From: PALSA-1353 sp050014015
GTDB taxonomy: Bacteria; Planctomycetota; Phycisphaerae; Tepidisphaerales; Tepidisphaeraceae
Length of the DNA stretch: 64,000 bases
NCBI GenBank assembly: GCA_050014015.1
Contig: JBEKEC010000022.1
Coordinates: 1-64,000 of the forward strand
Reading direction: 5' to 3'
The notes under the pieces were generated by a model that was not told where the DNA came from, searched no databases, and saw only the letters and a program-made list of their open reading frames with translations. Positions 35,206 to 44,008 of this stretch are shown piece by piece; the stretch's first letter is position 1, and every line of letters begins with the position of its first letter. The position numbers were made by a program, and so were the translations under genes.

Positions 35206-36507
35206 TCATTGTACATAGTCGTTGCGGGGGGATGAATCCCTATCGTCCCGGCGGGTATTGGCCGCATGGAGAGCGCCGGCGAGCGCCATCATTGCCGGGG
35301 TGGGACTATGGCGCAGGCTGTGGACGCAAGGATGCATGAACTTTCCGACGAGCCGGTCGACCCCTTGCGCGATCGCCTGTTTTTGCGAGTCGGTCAGGTC
35401 CGGGCACTTTCGCAGCAGCCGATCCAGTTCATCGTCGCGAACGCTTTTGGCATCGCGATACATCTGGGCGATGATCGGGTTGAGGCGGACGTCGTTGAGC
35501 CATTGGATAAATGCGGTCACTTCTTCATCGAGAATCCGTTCGCATTGCTCGAGGGCCGCGGCGCGGTGATTCTGGTTTTTGGTGACGATGCGGCCGAGGT
35601 CGTCGATGTCGTAGAGATAGACGCCTTCCAATCGCGCGATCTCGGGATCGACGTTGCGTGGCACGGCCAGGTCAACGATGTAGATCAACCTGTTTTGCCG
35701 CTGTTTTTGTATCTCGCGCATGCGCTGGAGGGTGAGAACGGGTTGGGTGCAACCCATGGCCATGAGGACGATGTCCGCGTCGACGAGTTGCTGCTCAAGC
35801 TGCTCGAAGGGGGCGGCGGCGGCGTGGCAGGCCTCGGCGAGAACTCGCGCGTTTCTCAGCGTTCGAGAAATGACGACAAATCGGGGGGTCTGGGCGCTGG
35901 CGGCCAGATGCTGACAGACGAGCCGGGCCACTTCGCCGGCGCCGACCACGAGAGTTTGTTTGTCGGTGAAATCGGAAAAGATGCTTCGGGCGACGTCGAC
36001 GGCGACGGAGGGGACGGAGAGCCGTCCTTCGGCGATGGCGGTCCCGGCGCGGGCGCGCTTGCCGACTTCAAAGGCGTGATGAAACAGGCGATTGAGCACC
36101 CGGCCGGTCGTGCCCTGCTCGCAGGCGAGGGTGTAGGCTTGCTTGATCTGGTTGACGATCTGGCATTCACCAAGGACCATCGAGTCGAGCCCGCTGACGA
36201 CGCGGAAGAAATGTCGGCAAGCCTGTTCGTCGGAGAACGTATACAAATATTGTTTGAATTGTGCGGCGGGAAGATCGCGGGCCTCGGCGAGGAAGCTGAC
36301 AATGTCGGCGGCGGTGGGCCGGTCGCCCTCGGCGGCGACGAGGACCTCAACGCGGTTGCAGGTGCTGAGGATCGCGGCTTCGCAGCCGGGGAATTGCTTG
36401 CGGAAGAACATCAACGCGGTGGAAACGCCGTCGCGGCTGAAAGCCAACTGCTCTCGAATCTCCACGGGCGCGGTGCGGTGGTTGAGGCCAACAAGAACGA
36501 TGCTCAT
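35206..36507 (-). CDS. hemA: Glutamyl-tRNA reductase
   Basis: A 433-residue enzyme from the ATG at 36507; a longer frame runs back through ccmD and ccmC. The N-terminus SIVLVGLNHRTAPVEIRE and catalytic Cys50 in LSTCNRVEV match HemA, as do LGECQIVNQIKQAY and the nucleotide fold VVGAGEVARL. It makes glutamate-1-semialdehyde from Glu-tRNA, the entry to tetrapyrroles. The ATG overlaps the ccmD stop. Placement at the end of a ccm operon couples heme supply to cytochrome c assembly. Confidence 0.96.
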   Translation of the reverse strand: MSIVLVGLNHRTAPVEIREQLAFSRDGVSTALMFFRKQFPGCEAAILSTCNRVEVLVAAEGDRPTAADIVSFLAEARDLPAAQFKQYLYTFSDEQACRHFFRVVSGLDSMVLGECQIVNQIKQAYTLACEQGTTGRVLNRLFHHAFEVGKRARAGTAIAEGRLSVPSVAVDVARSIFSDFTDKQTLVVGAGEVARLVCQHLAASAQTPRFVVISRTLRNARVLAEACHAAAAPFEQLEQQLVDADIVLMAMGCTQPVLTLQRMREIQKQRQNRLIYIVDLAVPRNVDPEIARLEGVYLYDIDDLGRIVTKNQNHRAAALEQCERILDEEVTAFIQWLNDVRLNPIIAQMYRDAKSVRDDELDRLLRKCPDLTDSQKQAIAQGVDRLVGKFMHPCVHSLRHSPTPAMMALAGALHAANTRRDDRDSSPRNDYVQ

Positions 36508-36641
36508 GGCCGGCCTCCATTGGATTTGCGAACGTGCAACTGACGGCGGGCGGCGACGCGGGTTTCGAGCCACAATAAGGCGGCATAGCCCCACAGGAGG
36601 AGTAATCCGATCACATAGGCCGCAATGACATATTCGTTCAT
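36504..36641 (-). CDS. ccmD: CcmD-like small membrane protein
   Basis: A 45-residue protein: MNEYVIAAYVIGLLLLWGYA begins a single membrane segment, followed by ALLWLETRVAARRQLHVRKS, a basic cytoplasmic tail. Size, topology and position after ccmC are those of CcmD, which joins CcmABC and releases holo-CcmE. It overlaps the ccmC stop by 4 bases (ATGA) and the hemA start by 4 bases, so it is firmly embedded in the operon. Confidence 0.88.
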   Translation of the reverse strand: MNEYVIAAYVIGLLLLWGYAALLWLETRVAARRQLHVRKSNGGRP

Positions 36642-37372
36642 AACGCACCGTCCGTAAGTCTGATCGCCTTAGCGCCGGCCAGGAACGGCGGATTGGGGAC
36701 GTTCTTGGGATGATTGGCCGGAACGGAATTCGGCGCGGCGGAAGCCGTCCGGTTGAGAACAAATCGGGAGAAGACCAAACCAGCGGCGAGGAGCGTCACG
36801 GGCACGAACGACGCCGCCAGAGTCAGTTTCATGGCCGGTTCAAGTTGGACGGAGCCGGGGTGGATATCCGGCAGCAATCGAGCGGACAACCAGACGAGGG
36901 GAACGTCGAGAAAGGCAATGATCGCGTAGACCGATCCGATGATGGCGCGGCGTTCGCGGCCCTCGACGGAAGAACGAACCACCAGATAGACGACGTAGAG
37001 AAGAAAGAGGACGAGGCTGAAGGTCAAGCGGGGACTCCAGGTCCACCAGACGCCCCAGGCGGCGCGGCCCCAGACCATTCCGGTGGCAAGGACCACGGCG
37101 CACAATTGAACCGCCACGCGAGCGGCGGCGGCCGCCAGGTCATCCCACCAACCCTTGCGTTGCCACAGATATGCGATGCTGGCCACGAAGGCGATCAGGC
37201 AGGCGAGAAACGTGTTGATGGCGACGGGCAGATGCAGGTAGAAGATTTTCTGGATAGAGCCCATGGACCGTTCGTCCGGCGTGTAACGGAAAATCAGGAC
37301 CATGTCGGCGGCGAAAAGCAGCGCGAGGGCGATCCAGAAACTGCGAACGAGCTTGGATTGCGTGCCGCTCAT
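36638..37372 (-). CDS. ccmC: Cytochrome c maturation protein CcmC
   Basis: A 244-residue, six-segment membrane protein of the heme-handling family. The Trp-rich periplasmic motif is WGVWWTWSPRLT, and flanking His residues for heme ligation are in FYLHLPVAIN and LPDIHPGS. CcmC presents heme to CcmE. The ATG at 37372 has GGAG upstream and is preferred to an earlier TTG. It lies 17 bases after ccmB and overlaps ccmD. A Pro/Asn-rich C-terminal tail of about 30 residues is longer than usual. Confidence 0.93.
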   Translation of the reverse strand: MSGTQSKLVRSFWIALALLFAADMVLIFRYTPDERSMGSIQKIFYLHLPVAINTFLACLIAFVASIAYLWQRKGWWDDLAAAAARVAVQLCAVVLATGMVWGRAAWGVWWTWSPRLTFSLVLFLLYVVYLVVRSSVEGRERRAIIGSVYAIIAFLDVPLVWLSARLLPDIHPGSVQLEPAMKLTLAASFVPVTLLAAGLVFSRFVLNRTASAAPNSVPANHPKNVPNPPFLAGAKAIRLTDGAL

Positions 37373-37389
37373 GAAATCAACTCCGTTGC

Positions 37390-38064
37390 TCAAGGCTCGA
37401 GGACCAACTCAAACATCAGCCAACTGGCCGTCAGAAAGATCGCGTCGAACGCAATCAGGACTCCCAAGCCCATTCCACCGACCGGCAAACCGTCGCGGAA
37501 CTGGTGGATCAGGAGCTGCGTGGAGGCGATTACCAGGGGCAGGGCGACGGGAAAGATCATCATCGCCAACAGCCCACCCTGGAGCCTCGTCGAAGAGACC
37601 ACGGCAGCGAACAACGTGCCGATGGCGGCGAAGCCGACGATTCCCAGCGCCATGACGGCGGCGAAGGTGAAGGGGGCGGCGGAAAGATCGAAGGAGAAGA
37701 ACAGAACTCCTGCTGGGGTAATGACTAGCGCGACGGCGGCCATCAGGGCGAGATTGCTGGTGAGCTTGGCCAGATAAAGGGTTCCCCGGCTGATGGGGGT
37801 AAGCATGAGGGCGGCCAGCGCACTTTCGGAGCGCTCGACGGCCATGGTTTTCTCAAAACAGAGAACCCCACTGAAAAGGTAAGCGACCCAAAGCACTACA
37901 GTTGCGCCAAACCCCACCGCCGCCCCACCACCCAGGCCGAGACCCAAAACCACGACAATCAGCAATCCCAGCACAATCACCAGGCCGATGGTTTGGCGGC
38001 TGCGGGCCTCGATCTTGAGGTCCTTGCCGACCAGGAGAAGAAATTGTTGCGCAACTAGCGGCAT
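37390..38064 (-). CDS. ccmB: Cytochrome c maturation protein CcmB
   Basis: A 224-residue membrane protein with six hydrophobic segments; KDLKIEARSRQTIGLVIVLG at the start and RSESALAALMLTPISRGTLY are the CcmB pattern. It forms an ABC complex with CcmA that, with CcmC and CcmD, releases heme-loaded CcmE. It is read 10 bases after ccmA and close to ccmC. Confidence 0.92.
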   Translation of the reverse strand: MPLVAQQFLLLVGKDLKIEARSRQTIGLVIVLGLLIVVVLGLGLGGGAAVGFGATVVLWVAYLFSGVLCFEKTMAVERSESALAALMLTPISRGTLYLAKLTSNLALMAAVALVITPAGVLFFSFDLSAAPFTFAAVMALGIVGFAAIGTLFAAVVSSTRLQGGLLAMMIFPVALPLVIASTQLLIHQFRDGLPVGGMGLGVLIAFDAIFLTASWLMFELVLEP

Positions 38065-38074
38065 AGAAGTTCAA

Positions 38075-38854
38075 TCAGTGAATGACGATCTCCCCGGGTT
38101 GAAACTGAGGATCGGTTCCAGCCAGCTCGGCGAGAATGCCGGGTGCATCGGCGAGGCGGGCGGGGCGATCAATGGCGATCGTTCCAGCGCCGAGGACGAT
38201 GACGCGCTCGGCCAGCCGCAGGCTTTGCAAGACGTCGTGATTGACCATGACAATGGTCTTCCCGGCGGCATGCAGGTCGCTGAGAAGCCGCTCGACCGCC
38301 GCGGCGCCGGGCACGTCCAGCCCGGCGAAGGGTTCATCGGCCAGGACAAGGTCCGGCTGGTGGACCAATGCCCGTGCGATGGAGACGCGCTGGCACATTC
38401 CGCGGCTGAAGGTTTTGACCGCGTCATCCGCCCGATCGGTCATGCCGACGATCGACAGCAGTTCCTCGGCTCGTCGCTGGGGAGCCTGGACGCCGTACAA
38501 TCGGGCGAACAACTCGAGGTTTTCGCGCGCGGTCAGATCGCGATAGAGCATGGATTGATGCCCGATCAAGCCCAGGCGTGCCCGGGCCTGGACGGCGTGC
38601 CGGGGGACGTCCAGACCGAACAATTGAAGCTGTCCGGTGGTTGGCGGCATCAGAGTCGCAAGGATTTTGAGCAACGTCGTCTTGCCGGCCCCGTTGATCC
38701 CCAGGATGGCGACAAATTCGCCGGCGGGGATGGACAGGTCGATGGAGTGCAACACCGATCGTTCATCGATCATTTTGCCGAGGTCGGCGGCGCGCATGGC
38801 CAACGGCGCGGGATATGTTTCAGTGAATGAGGATGAAGAACGTGGAGCAATCAT
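38075..38854 (-). CDS. ccmA: Cytochrome c maturation ATPase CcmA
   Basis: A 259-residue ABC ATPase: Walker A GINGAGKTT (from residue 52), signature region TFSRGMCQRVSIARAL and Walker B LVLADEPFAGLD. The short size, the SRGM-type signature and the flanking ccmB identify it as CcmA. The first 20 residues are not family-like; translation may begin at Met20. It supplies energy for release of holo-CcmE. Confidence 0.9.
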   Translation of the reverse strand: MIAPRSSSSFTETYPAPLAMRAADLGKMIDERSVLHSIDLSIPAGEFVAILGINGAGKTTLLKILATLMPPTTGQLQLFGLDVPRHAVQARARLGLIGHQSMLYRDLTARENLELFARLYGVQAPQRRAEELLSIVGMTDRADDAVKTFSRGMCQRVSIARALVHQPDLVLADEPFAGLDVPGAAAVERLLSDLHAAGKTIVMVNHDVLQSLRLAERVIVLGAGTIAIDRPARLADAPGILAELAGTDPQFQPGEIVIH

Positions 38855-38883
38855 AATTCACCCGAGCGCGAGCCGGACGTAGA

Positions 38884-40128
38884 TCACTTGGCTCCTCGCT
38901 TATTTTGCACCTGAGTTGACTTGGGATGCTTCAGGAGAGTGATCGTCGTTCCCACGAGCAGGATGGCGATGGCCCCGCCAACCGCGATCGCCTTTGACGC
39001 GATGGAATTGTCGGCCAGGGGTTTTAGTTTTGGCGTCTCGACGGAAGAAACGGGCAGAACCGATGCGGCAGACTTCAGGCCGCCGATGGTGAGCGCAACC
39101 GTCTGTCCTTCGCTGAGGGATTTGGCGAAATAGCAGCGGGTTTTCGGCCCTTTTTCATCGAGTTGCTGGGCGCCCATGGCTTGCAGGGCGGGCGCGTCAA
39201 CGGTGGTTCCATCTTCCGGGACGAAGACCAGGAGATGTCCGACGCTGGCGGGCGCCGTAACCGACAAGACGGCTTTGTTATCCACGGCGGGAATGCGGTA
39301 CTGAAGTTCGTACCGGTCCTCACCGGGGATCAGGGGTTGTTTGCTGAAGAGTTTGCCATCGGCGACGAAGACGGCGGCGCCGTCCAAGGCCCCGCCGACT
39401 TTCAGGTCCCTGGCGTCGGAGGGCAGGGTCAGGCAGAAAGTGGTCCGCACGCCGCGGGCATCGGCCTTGCCGATCCAGGCGCGGTCGCCGGTTGACTGAA
39501 TGGAGAGCATCTCGGTGACGTCGATGCCGGCTGCCGATGGATGGATGATGACATGGCGCATCGTGACGGACCAATTGGGAGTCTGATCGGTGGATTCGAA
39601 GATTGGAACGTCGAGTTTCAGCGTGGAATGATCCGGGTCCATGAGATCGCCGGCGGTGGTGAAGACGACGCCGGCGTGAGTGATTTTGACGACGGGCTGG
39701 ATTCCAAAGCGGACGGGAAGTCCGCCGATCTGGAGCGTGCCGGCAGCATTCAGATGGGTGTCCATGCGATCGAGCAATTGGCCTTTGACAACGAATTCGA
39801 CGTTGATGGGGTCGGCGCCGATGGCGGGACTTTTCGGCGTGCACTGGACCGCATGGATATTAAGGGTTCCGACCTCCGAAGGTTGGGTGCTGGCCGAAGC
39901 CGAGAGGCCGGCGGAATTACTCGCGGGACAGCCGGGCGGAGGATTCGACGTATCGCCGGGGGGTAAAGCCGATGGATCGATCGCGGGATGGCCGGGGGGA
40001 AGATTGGGGGCGTCGGATGCGAAGATCGGATGAACGCGCGACGCCGGCTGGCCGGCCGCGGCGCAACCGGCGAGCATGCAAATGCCCGCGACGAGGGTGG
40101 CTGCGAAAGTTCGTTTGATTGATTTCAT
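38884..40128 (-). CDS. Unknown lipoprotein inside the ccm operon
   Basis: A 414-residue protein with a lipobox LAGC (Cys22), a Pro-rich low-complexity stretch of three related units (NLPPGHPAIDPS, ALPPGDTSN, PPPGCPASN), a central all-beta region, and a C-terminal membrane segment (AIAVGGAIAILLVGTTITLL) followed by a basic tail. A lipid anchor and a C-terminal membrane segment together imply two membrane contacts. It lies between ccmF and ccmA on the same strand with short gaps. No CxxCH or thioredoxin motif is present, so it is not CcmG or CcmH. Function unknown; a role in Ccm is suggested only by position. Confidence 0.75.
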   Translation of the reverse strand: MKSIKRTFAATLVAGICMLAGCAAAGQPASRVHPIFASDAPNLPPGHPAIDPSALPPGDTSNPPPGCPASNSAGLSASASTQPSEVGTLNIHAVQCTPKSPAIGADPINVEFVVKGQLLDRMDTHLNAAGTLQIGGLPVRFGIQPVVKITHAGVVFTTAGDLMDPDHSTLKLDVPIFESTDQTPNWSVTMRHVIIHPSAAGIDVTEMLSIQSTGDRAWIGKADARGVRTTFCLTLPSDARDLKVGGALDGAAVFVADGKLFSKQPLIPGEDRYELQYRIPAVDNKAVLSVTAPASVGHLLVFVPEDGTTVDAPALQAMGAQQLDEKGPKTRCYFAKSLSEGQTVALTIGGLKSAASVLPVSSVETPKLKPLADNSIASKAIAVGGAIAILLVGTTITLLKHPKSTQVQNKRGAK

Positions 40129-40166
40129 AAAAGTCTCCAGATTGCGGTCATGGTTTTTTCATATCG

Positions 40167-42224
40167 TTACCGGGCCGCCACCGCGGGTCCGGGGTTTCGC
40201 GATCGCCGCCCGCGCGGCGTCGGGGCCTTGGCGGACTGTTGCCGCACCGGGGGCGTCAATTGGGCGGCCGGGGCTTTGGCGAACAGGGTTTCGACGCGGG
40301 GAATCAGGCAAATCAAGGCGCCAATCGTCAGCACCCATCCGCCTGCCCAGATCCAGTTGACCAGCGGATTCACGATGGCCTGGATCGCGACGTTTTGGCC
40401 GTCCTCGTCCCAGCCGGCGAGATTCAGATATAAGTCACGCTTCCAGTTGGAACCGATGGCGACGACGCTGCTGGTCTGTTCTTCCCATTTGTCATAGACG
40501 CGTCGTTGCGGCTTGAGGGTGATGGAGCGGCCATCGGCATCGGTCGCCGTGAGATTGGCTTCGGTCATCTGGTAATTCACGCCGCGCGATTGGGTGATGG
40601 AATTCAGCGTCAGTTTGAAGCCGGCAAAACCTGTCGAATGGGCGGGAATCAGTTGGAAGGTCTGGTTGGTGCTGAAGACGCTGGAGCCGGTCACGCCGAT
40701 CACCACCAAGAGGATGCCCACGTGGACGAGTTGGCCGCCGTAGCGGCGATGATTGCCGTCGATCAATCGGACAAGGGCCAGGAGGGGGTTTTCGTCGCGG
40801 CAGCGAGCGAAGAGCATGCGGGCAAAGTCAATCAGTGCGGCGGTGACGGCGGCGGCGGCGATGGCGGCACAAGCGACGGCCCAGGCATTGTGAAACCCGC
40901 GGGCCCAAACGGCGACGCCGGCGACGATTGCCGCCAGGGCTGGGATGAGACTTCCGCGTGCCAGCCGCCGGGCGGCTTCCTTGCCGTAGGTGAGCAGCGG
41001 CCCGATCGCCATCAGGGCGACGAGCAACAAACCGGCGGGAGCAACCACCTTGTTATAGAACGGAGGCCCCAGGGTGGTGCTGGTCCCGGTGAAGACACGG
41101 CTGATGACGGGGAAAACGGTGCCGATCAGCACAACCAGCGTCATCCCGCTCAGCAGCACGTTGGTGGCGAGGAAAGCGCCGTCGCGGCCGATCAGGCCTT
41201 CCATTTTGCGTTGGGACCGAAGTCGTCGCATCCGCCAGATAATCAGGCCGACGGAGAAGACGACCGCGGCCAGAAGGAAGGCCAGGAAGAAGGAGCCGAT
41301 GAGAGATTCACCGAAGCTGTGGACCGAATCCACGATGCCGCTGCGGGTGAGATAGGTTCCGAAAATGCAAAGGACAAAGGTGACGGCGAGCAGGGCGGCG
41401 TTCCAGATGCGGAACATTCCGCGGTGCTGTTGCACCATGAGGGAGTGAATGAACGCCGTGCCGGTCAGCCAGGGCAAAAGCGAGGCGTTTTCGACGGGGT
41501 CCCAGGCCCAGTAACCGCCCCAGCCGAGTTCAACGTAGGCCCACTGGGCGCCCAGGACGATGCCGACGGTGAGGAAGAGCCAGGCGAACAGGACCCACCA
41601 TCGGGTGGCATCGATCCAGCGGTCATCCTGTCGGCCGGCGAGCATTGCGCCGACCATCAGAGCAAACGGAATCGTGAAGCCCGCATAGCCCATGAATAGC
41701 AGGGGCGGATGGGCGATCATGGCCCAATCCTGGAGCATGGGATTCAGGCCGCTTCCGTCGTCGGGGATTTCGGGTGAAACCGCGAAAGGATTGGCTGCGA
41801 AGAGGAGCAATAGTGCGAAGAACGCACAGACAACGGAAAGGGTTGCGATGGTGGCGGCGGATTGCGAGATGGGCTGCTGGCGGTTCAGGGTGAAGACCGC
41901 GATGGTGCTGAGCACGGCGAGGAGGACGGCCCACAAGAGCAGGCTGCCTTCCTGACCCGCCCAGAACGCAGCGAGCTTGTATCCGGCAGGCAATGCCCGG
42001 TCGGTGAATTTTGCGACGTAATCGAATGAAAAATCACCGCCGAGGAGGGCGATGAAGAGCACGAGGGCCGATGCGCACAGCATGACGGCCAGCGCGGCGA
42101 TGGACCAGCGCGCCACGCCCAGAGCGCGGGCGGACTGGAATCGGGCTGAAACAAATGAAGCCAGAATGGCGACGGCGGACGCCAGCACGGCAAAGCTCAA
42201 GGCCATTTCACCAAGGGTGTTCAC
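40167..42224 (-). CDS. ccmF: Cytochrome c heme lyase subunit CcmF
   Basis: A 685-residue membrane protein with about 15 hydrophobic segments. The Trp-rich heme-handling motif is WGGYWAWDPVENASLLPW, preceded by the usual AHPPLLFMGY and WALLF-type helices. CcmF transfers heme from CcmE to apocytochrome CxxCH sites. The start is GTG at 42224, overlapping the ccmE stop by 4 bases. Confidence 0.95.
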   Translation of the reverse strand: MNTLGEMALSFAVLASAVAILASFVSARFQSARALGVARWSIAALAVMLCASALVLFIALLGGDFSFDYVAKFTDRALPAGYKLAAFWAGQEGSLLLWAVLLAVLSTIAVFTLNRQQPISQSAATIATLSVVCAFFALLLLFAANPFAVSPEIPDDGSGLNPMLQDWAMIAHPPLLFMGYAGFTIPFALMVGAMLAGRQDDRWIDATRWWVLFAWLFLTVGIVLGAQWAYVELGWGGYWAWDPVENASLLPWLTGTAFIHSLMVQQHRGMFRIWNAALLAVTFVLCIFGTYLTRSGIVDSVHSFGESLIGSFFLAFLLAAVVFSVGLIIWRMRRLRSQRKMEGLIGRDGAFLATNVLLSGMTLVVLIGTVFPVISRVFTGTSTTLGPPFYNKVVAPAGLLLVALMAIGPLLTYGKEAARRLARGSLIPALAAIVAGVAVWARGFHNAWAVACAAIAAAAVTAALIDFARMLFARCRDENPLLALVRLIDGNHRRYGGQLVHVGILLVVIGVTGSSVFSTNQTFQLIPAHSTGFAGFKLTLNSITQSRGVNYQMTEANLTATDADGRSITLKPQRRVYDKWEEQTSSVVAIGSNWKRDLYLNLAGWDEDGQNVAIQAIVNPLVNWIWAGGWVLTIGALICLIPRVETLFAKAPAAQLTPPVRQQSAKAPTPRGRRSRNPGPAVAAR

Positions 42225-42640
42225 GGCGCCCTCGCTTTATCCATAGCGGCCTGACCGGCGGATTCGTACTTGCTGGCGCACTTGGTCATCATCACGTCGG
42301 CGGCAAAAACGCCCTGAGCGTTCAACTGTCCCTCGACAACGACGTCGCGGCCGGCCTGAAACAGGCCGGGAATGACGCCGTGGTATTGGACGGGCAATTC
42401 GACCTTGGCGCCCTTGAGCAGGAAATTGGCGGTCAGGGACGCGGGGCTGGAGGAGAAATGTTTGTCCTCGACCGTTCCGCAGAGGCGAACGCGCTGGATG
42501 CGGTATTGACCGTCGGAGAGGAACTGATCGACGGTGAGATGATAGACGTGGGCTTGCCGAGCGCCTGCAAAGGCAAGATAGGTAATCGCTCCAACAAACA
42601 CGCAGGCGCCGACGGCCAGCTTGATGCGCATCGAGTTCAT
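42221..42640 (-). CDS. ccmE: Heme chaperone CcmE, Cys-type variant
   Basis: A 139-residue protein from the ATG at 42640: one N-terminal membrane anchor, then an OB-fold domain (RIQRVRLCGTVED ... LPVQYHGVIPGLF ... VVVEGQL). The heme-attachment motif, normally His-x3-Tyr, reads MTKCASKYESAG: Cys replaces the His and the Tyr is kept. This CxxxY form is known from archaea and Desulfovibrio, where the Ccm system lacks CcmG and CcmH. First gene of the operon. Confidence 0.92.
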   Translation of the reverse strand: MNSMRIKLAVGACVFVGAITYLAFAGARQAHVYHLTVDQFLSDGQYRIQRVRLCGTVEDKHFSSSPASLTANFLLKGAKVELPVQYHGVIPGLFQAGRDVVVEGQLNAQGVFAADVMMTKCASKYESAGQAAMDKARAP

Positions 42641-43033
42641 TGACTTCCCGGTCAAAGACAACGGGAGGAGTCACAATCCCGGTGCCATGACGAGAAGGGA
42701 AGGCGAACAAAGCGGGGGCGCATCCAAGAACCGTATTGGCAGCGAGTTACCGGGGAGGATGAAAGGCGAGCAATCGGATGGGGGGCGGGCGGCTCTCAAA
42801 GTTGGGAGGCGGGGAGGCCGGCAAATCCACCGGGCGGGAAGTGAAAGCGAATGGGCGGCGGGCATTTCCCGCGTTTGGATCGCACCGGGCACGAAAGAGC
42901 GGGGATTGGAAGTTTGATCCGCGTGGTACGCATCTTGCCCCGATCAAAGGCGCGCAGAGTCTCGACCAGACGGGCGTGATCGGCGTGTGCCGATCGGCAT
43001 TTTGACCTTTCACCTTTGCAAAGGAGAACCCTT
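42641..43033. other. Divergent control region between ccm and cytochrome operons
   Basis: No supportable gene in 393 bases. It must hold the ccmE promoter (leftward) and the cytochrome promoter (rightward). It contains a sigma54-type site at 42924-42938, a hairpin GATCGGC-GTGT-GCCGATC at 42978-42995 in the presumed 5' leader, and the AAGGAG ribosome site at 43021. I see no sigma70 consensus for ccmE. Confidence 0.6.
42924..42938 (+). promoter_or_regulatory. Sigma54-type promoter of the cytochrome operon
   Basis: TGGTACG-CATC-TTGC has the invariant GG and GC exactly 10 bases apart and only one departure (T for C) from TGGCACG-N4-TTGC. It lies 95 bases before the tetraheme cytochrome ATG. A sigma54 activator gene is encoded at 58137-59543. 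Confidence 0.55.
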
Positions 43034-43822
43034 ATGAGACATCCCAAGCTATTGCTGGGGACTGTCGCACTAAGTCTCTGTTTCGCGGCGCAAACCATGG
43101 CACAGAGCATTTCGACAAGTCCCCACAATCTGAACACGATCCCGAATGCGGCGGGCACCGGTAATCTATCGATCACCGGCCCGCGAACGACCGGCGAAAT
43201 TTGCCGGCCGTGTCATACCCCCCACAAGGCAATTTACAACAGCGGTTCTTTGATATGGAACCACGACGTGAACATGAGCCAGTCGTACACGATGTACACG
43301 TCGGTTCACGTGACGGCAAACAGCGGCCCGGGCGGAAGCAGCGCCAACCCGCAATTGGACAGCACCAGCCGTCTGTGCCTTTCCTGCCACGATGGCCTGA
43401 TCGCCGTGGATAGCTACGGCGGGGCGACCACTGGCACCGTCTTCATGCAAAACATCAGCACGAAGTACGGAACCGGCCAGGACGCGATCGCCGGAGGAAC
43501 CAGCGCCACGCCGGTTGCCGGCAGCGACCTGTCGGCCGACCATCCGGTCGGCGTAGGGTATCCGGGTCTGACGGCGACGGTCAGCGGCGGATACGTCACG
43601 AGCGAATCCTGGACGCCAGTTGCAGGATGGAACGATCCCACACAAAGCACATTCACCACGGGCGGCGTAGACGGCCTGCCGGCGGTGAACCTGGTGCCGC
43701 TGCCCAACGGGCTGGTCGGTGTCGGGTGCGGGACCTGTCATGAACCGCACGATTTTTCGCAGTTGTTCGTGCGCATGAACAATTCCAGCAGCGCTCTGTG
43801 CCTGAAGTGCCACAACAAGTAG
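43034..43822 (+). CDS. Tetraheme c-type cytochrome (doubled-CXXCH type)
   Basis: A 262-residue periplasmic or exported protein. The ATG at 43034 has AAGGAG 7 bases upstream. A signal peptide ends TMAQS. Four heme sites are visible: CRPCHTPH, CLSCHDG, CGTCHEPH and CLKCHNK, the paired layout of the doubled-CXXCH family, with SPHNLN at the mature start as in the 12-heme protein at 49164-50930, to which it is probably related. Long Gly/Thr-rich segments between the pairs look like surface loops. It leads the cytochrome gene row. Confidence 0.9.
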   Translation: MRHPKLLLGTVALSLCFAAQTMAQSISTSPHNLNTIPNAAGTGNLSITGPRTTGEICRPCHTPHKAIYNSGSLIWNHDVNMSQSYTMYTSVHVTANSGPGGSSANPQLDSTSRLCLSCHDGLIAVDSYGGATTGTVFMQNISTKYGTGQDAIAGGTSATPVAGSDLSADHPVGVGYPGLTATVSGGYVTSESWTPVAGWNDPTQSTFTTGGVDGLPAVNLVPLPNGLVGVGCGTCHEPHDFSQLFVRMNNSSSALCLKCHNK

Positions 43823-43863
43823 AGGCAACGCCGCGGCGCGTCGGCGTTTTGATCGCGCAGCCG

Positions 43864-43899
43864 CCTGGCGGGCCGGCCCGAAGGACCGGCCTCGCCAGG
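43864..43899. terminator. Long GC-rich hairpin after the tetraheme gene
   Basis: CCTGGCG...CGCCAGG close a second stem GGCCGG/CCGGCC around a CCGAAGGA loop, 42 bases after the stop. There is no T-run, so it may act as an mRNA stabiliser, attenuator or REP-like repeat rather than a full terminator. Confidence 0.5.
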
Positions 43900-44008
43900 G
43901 GCCTCACAAACAATCGGTTCGCTTCGCTCGCGTCCGTCTGGTCACTCTACGCGAAACGAACCGGCAATTGAACTGCAGTGGAAGGCTTGGCCTCCACGAA
44001 GGTGTGAA

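Noticed and set aside
42621..42917. Possible small gene in the ccm-cytochrome divergent region
   Set aside because: It starts inside ccmE on the opposite strand and reads as Arg/Gly-rich filler; the region is better explained as promoters.
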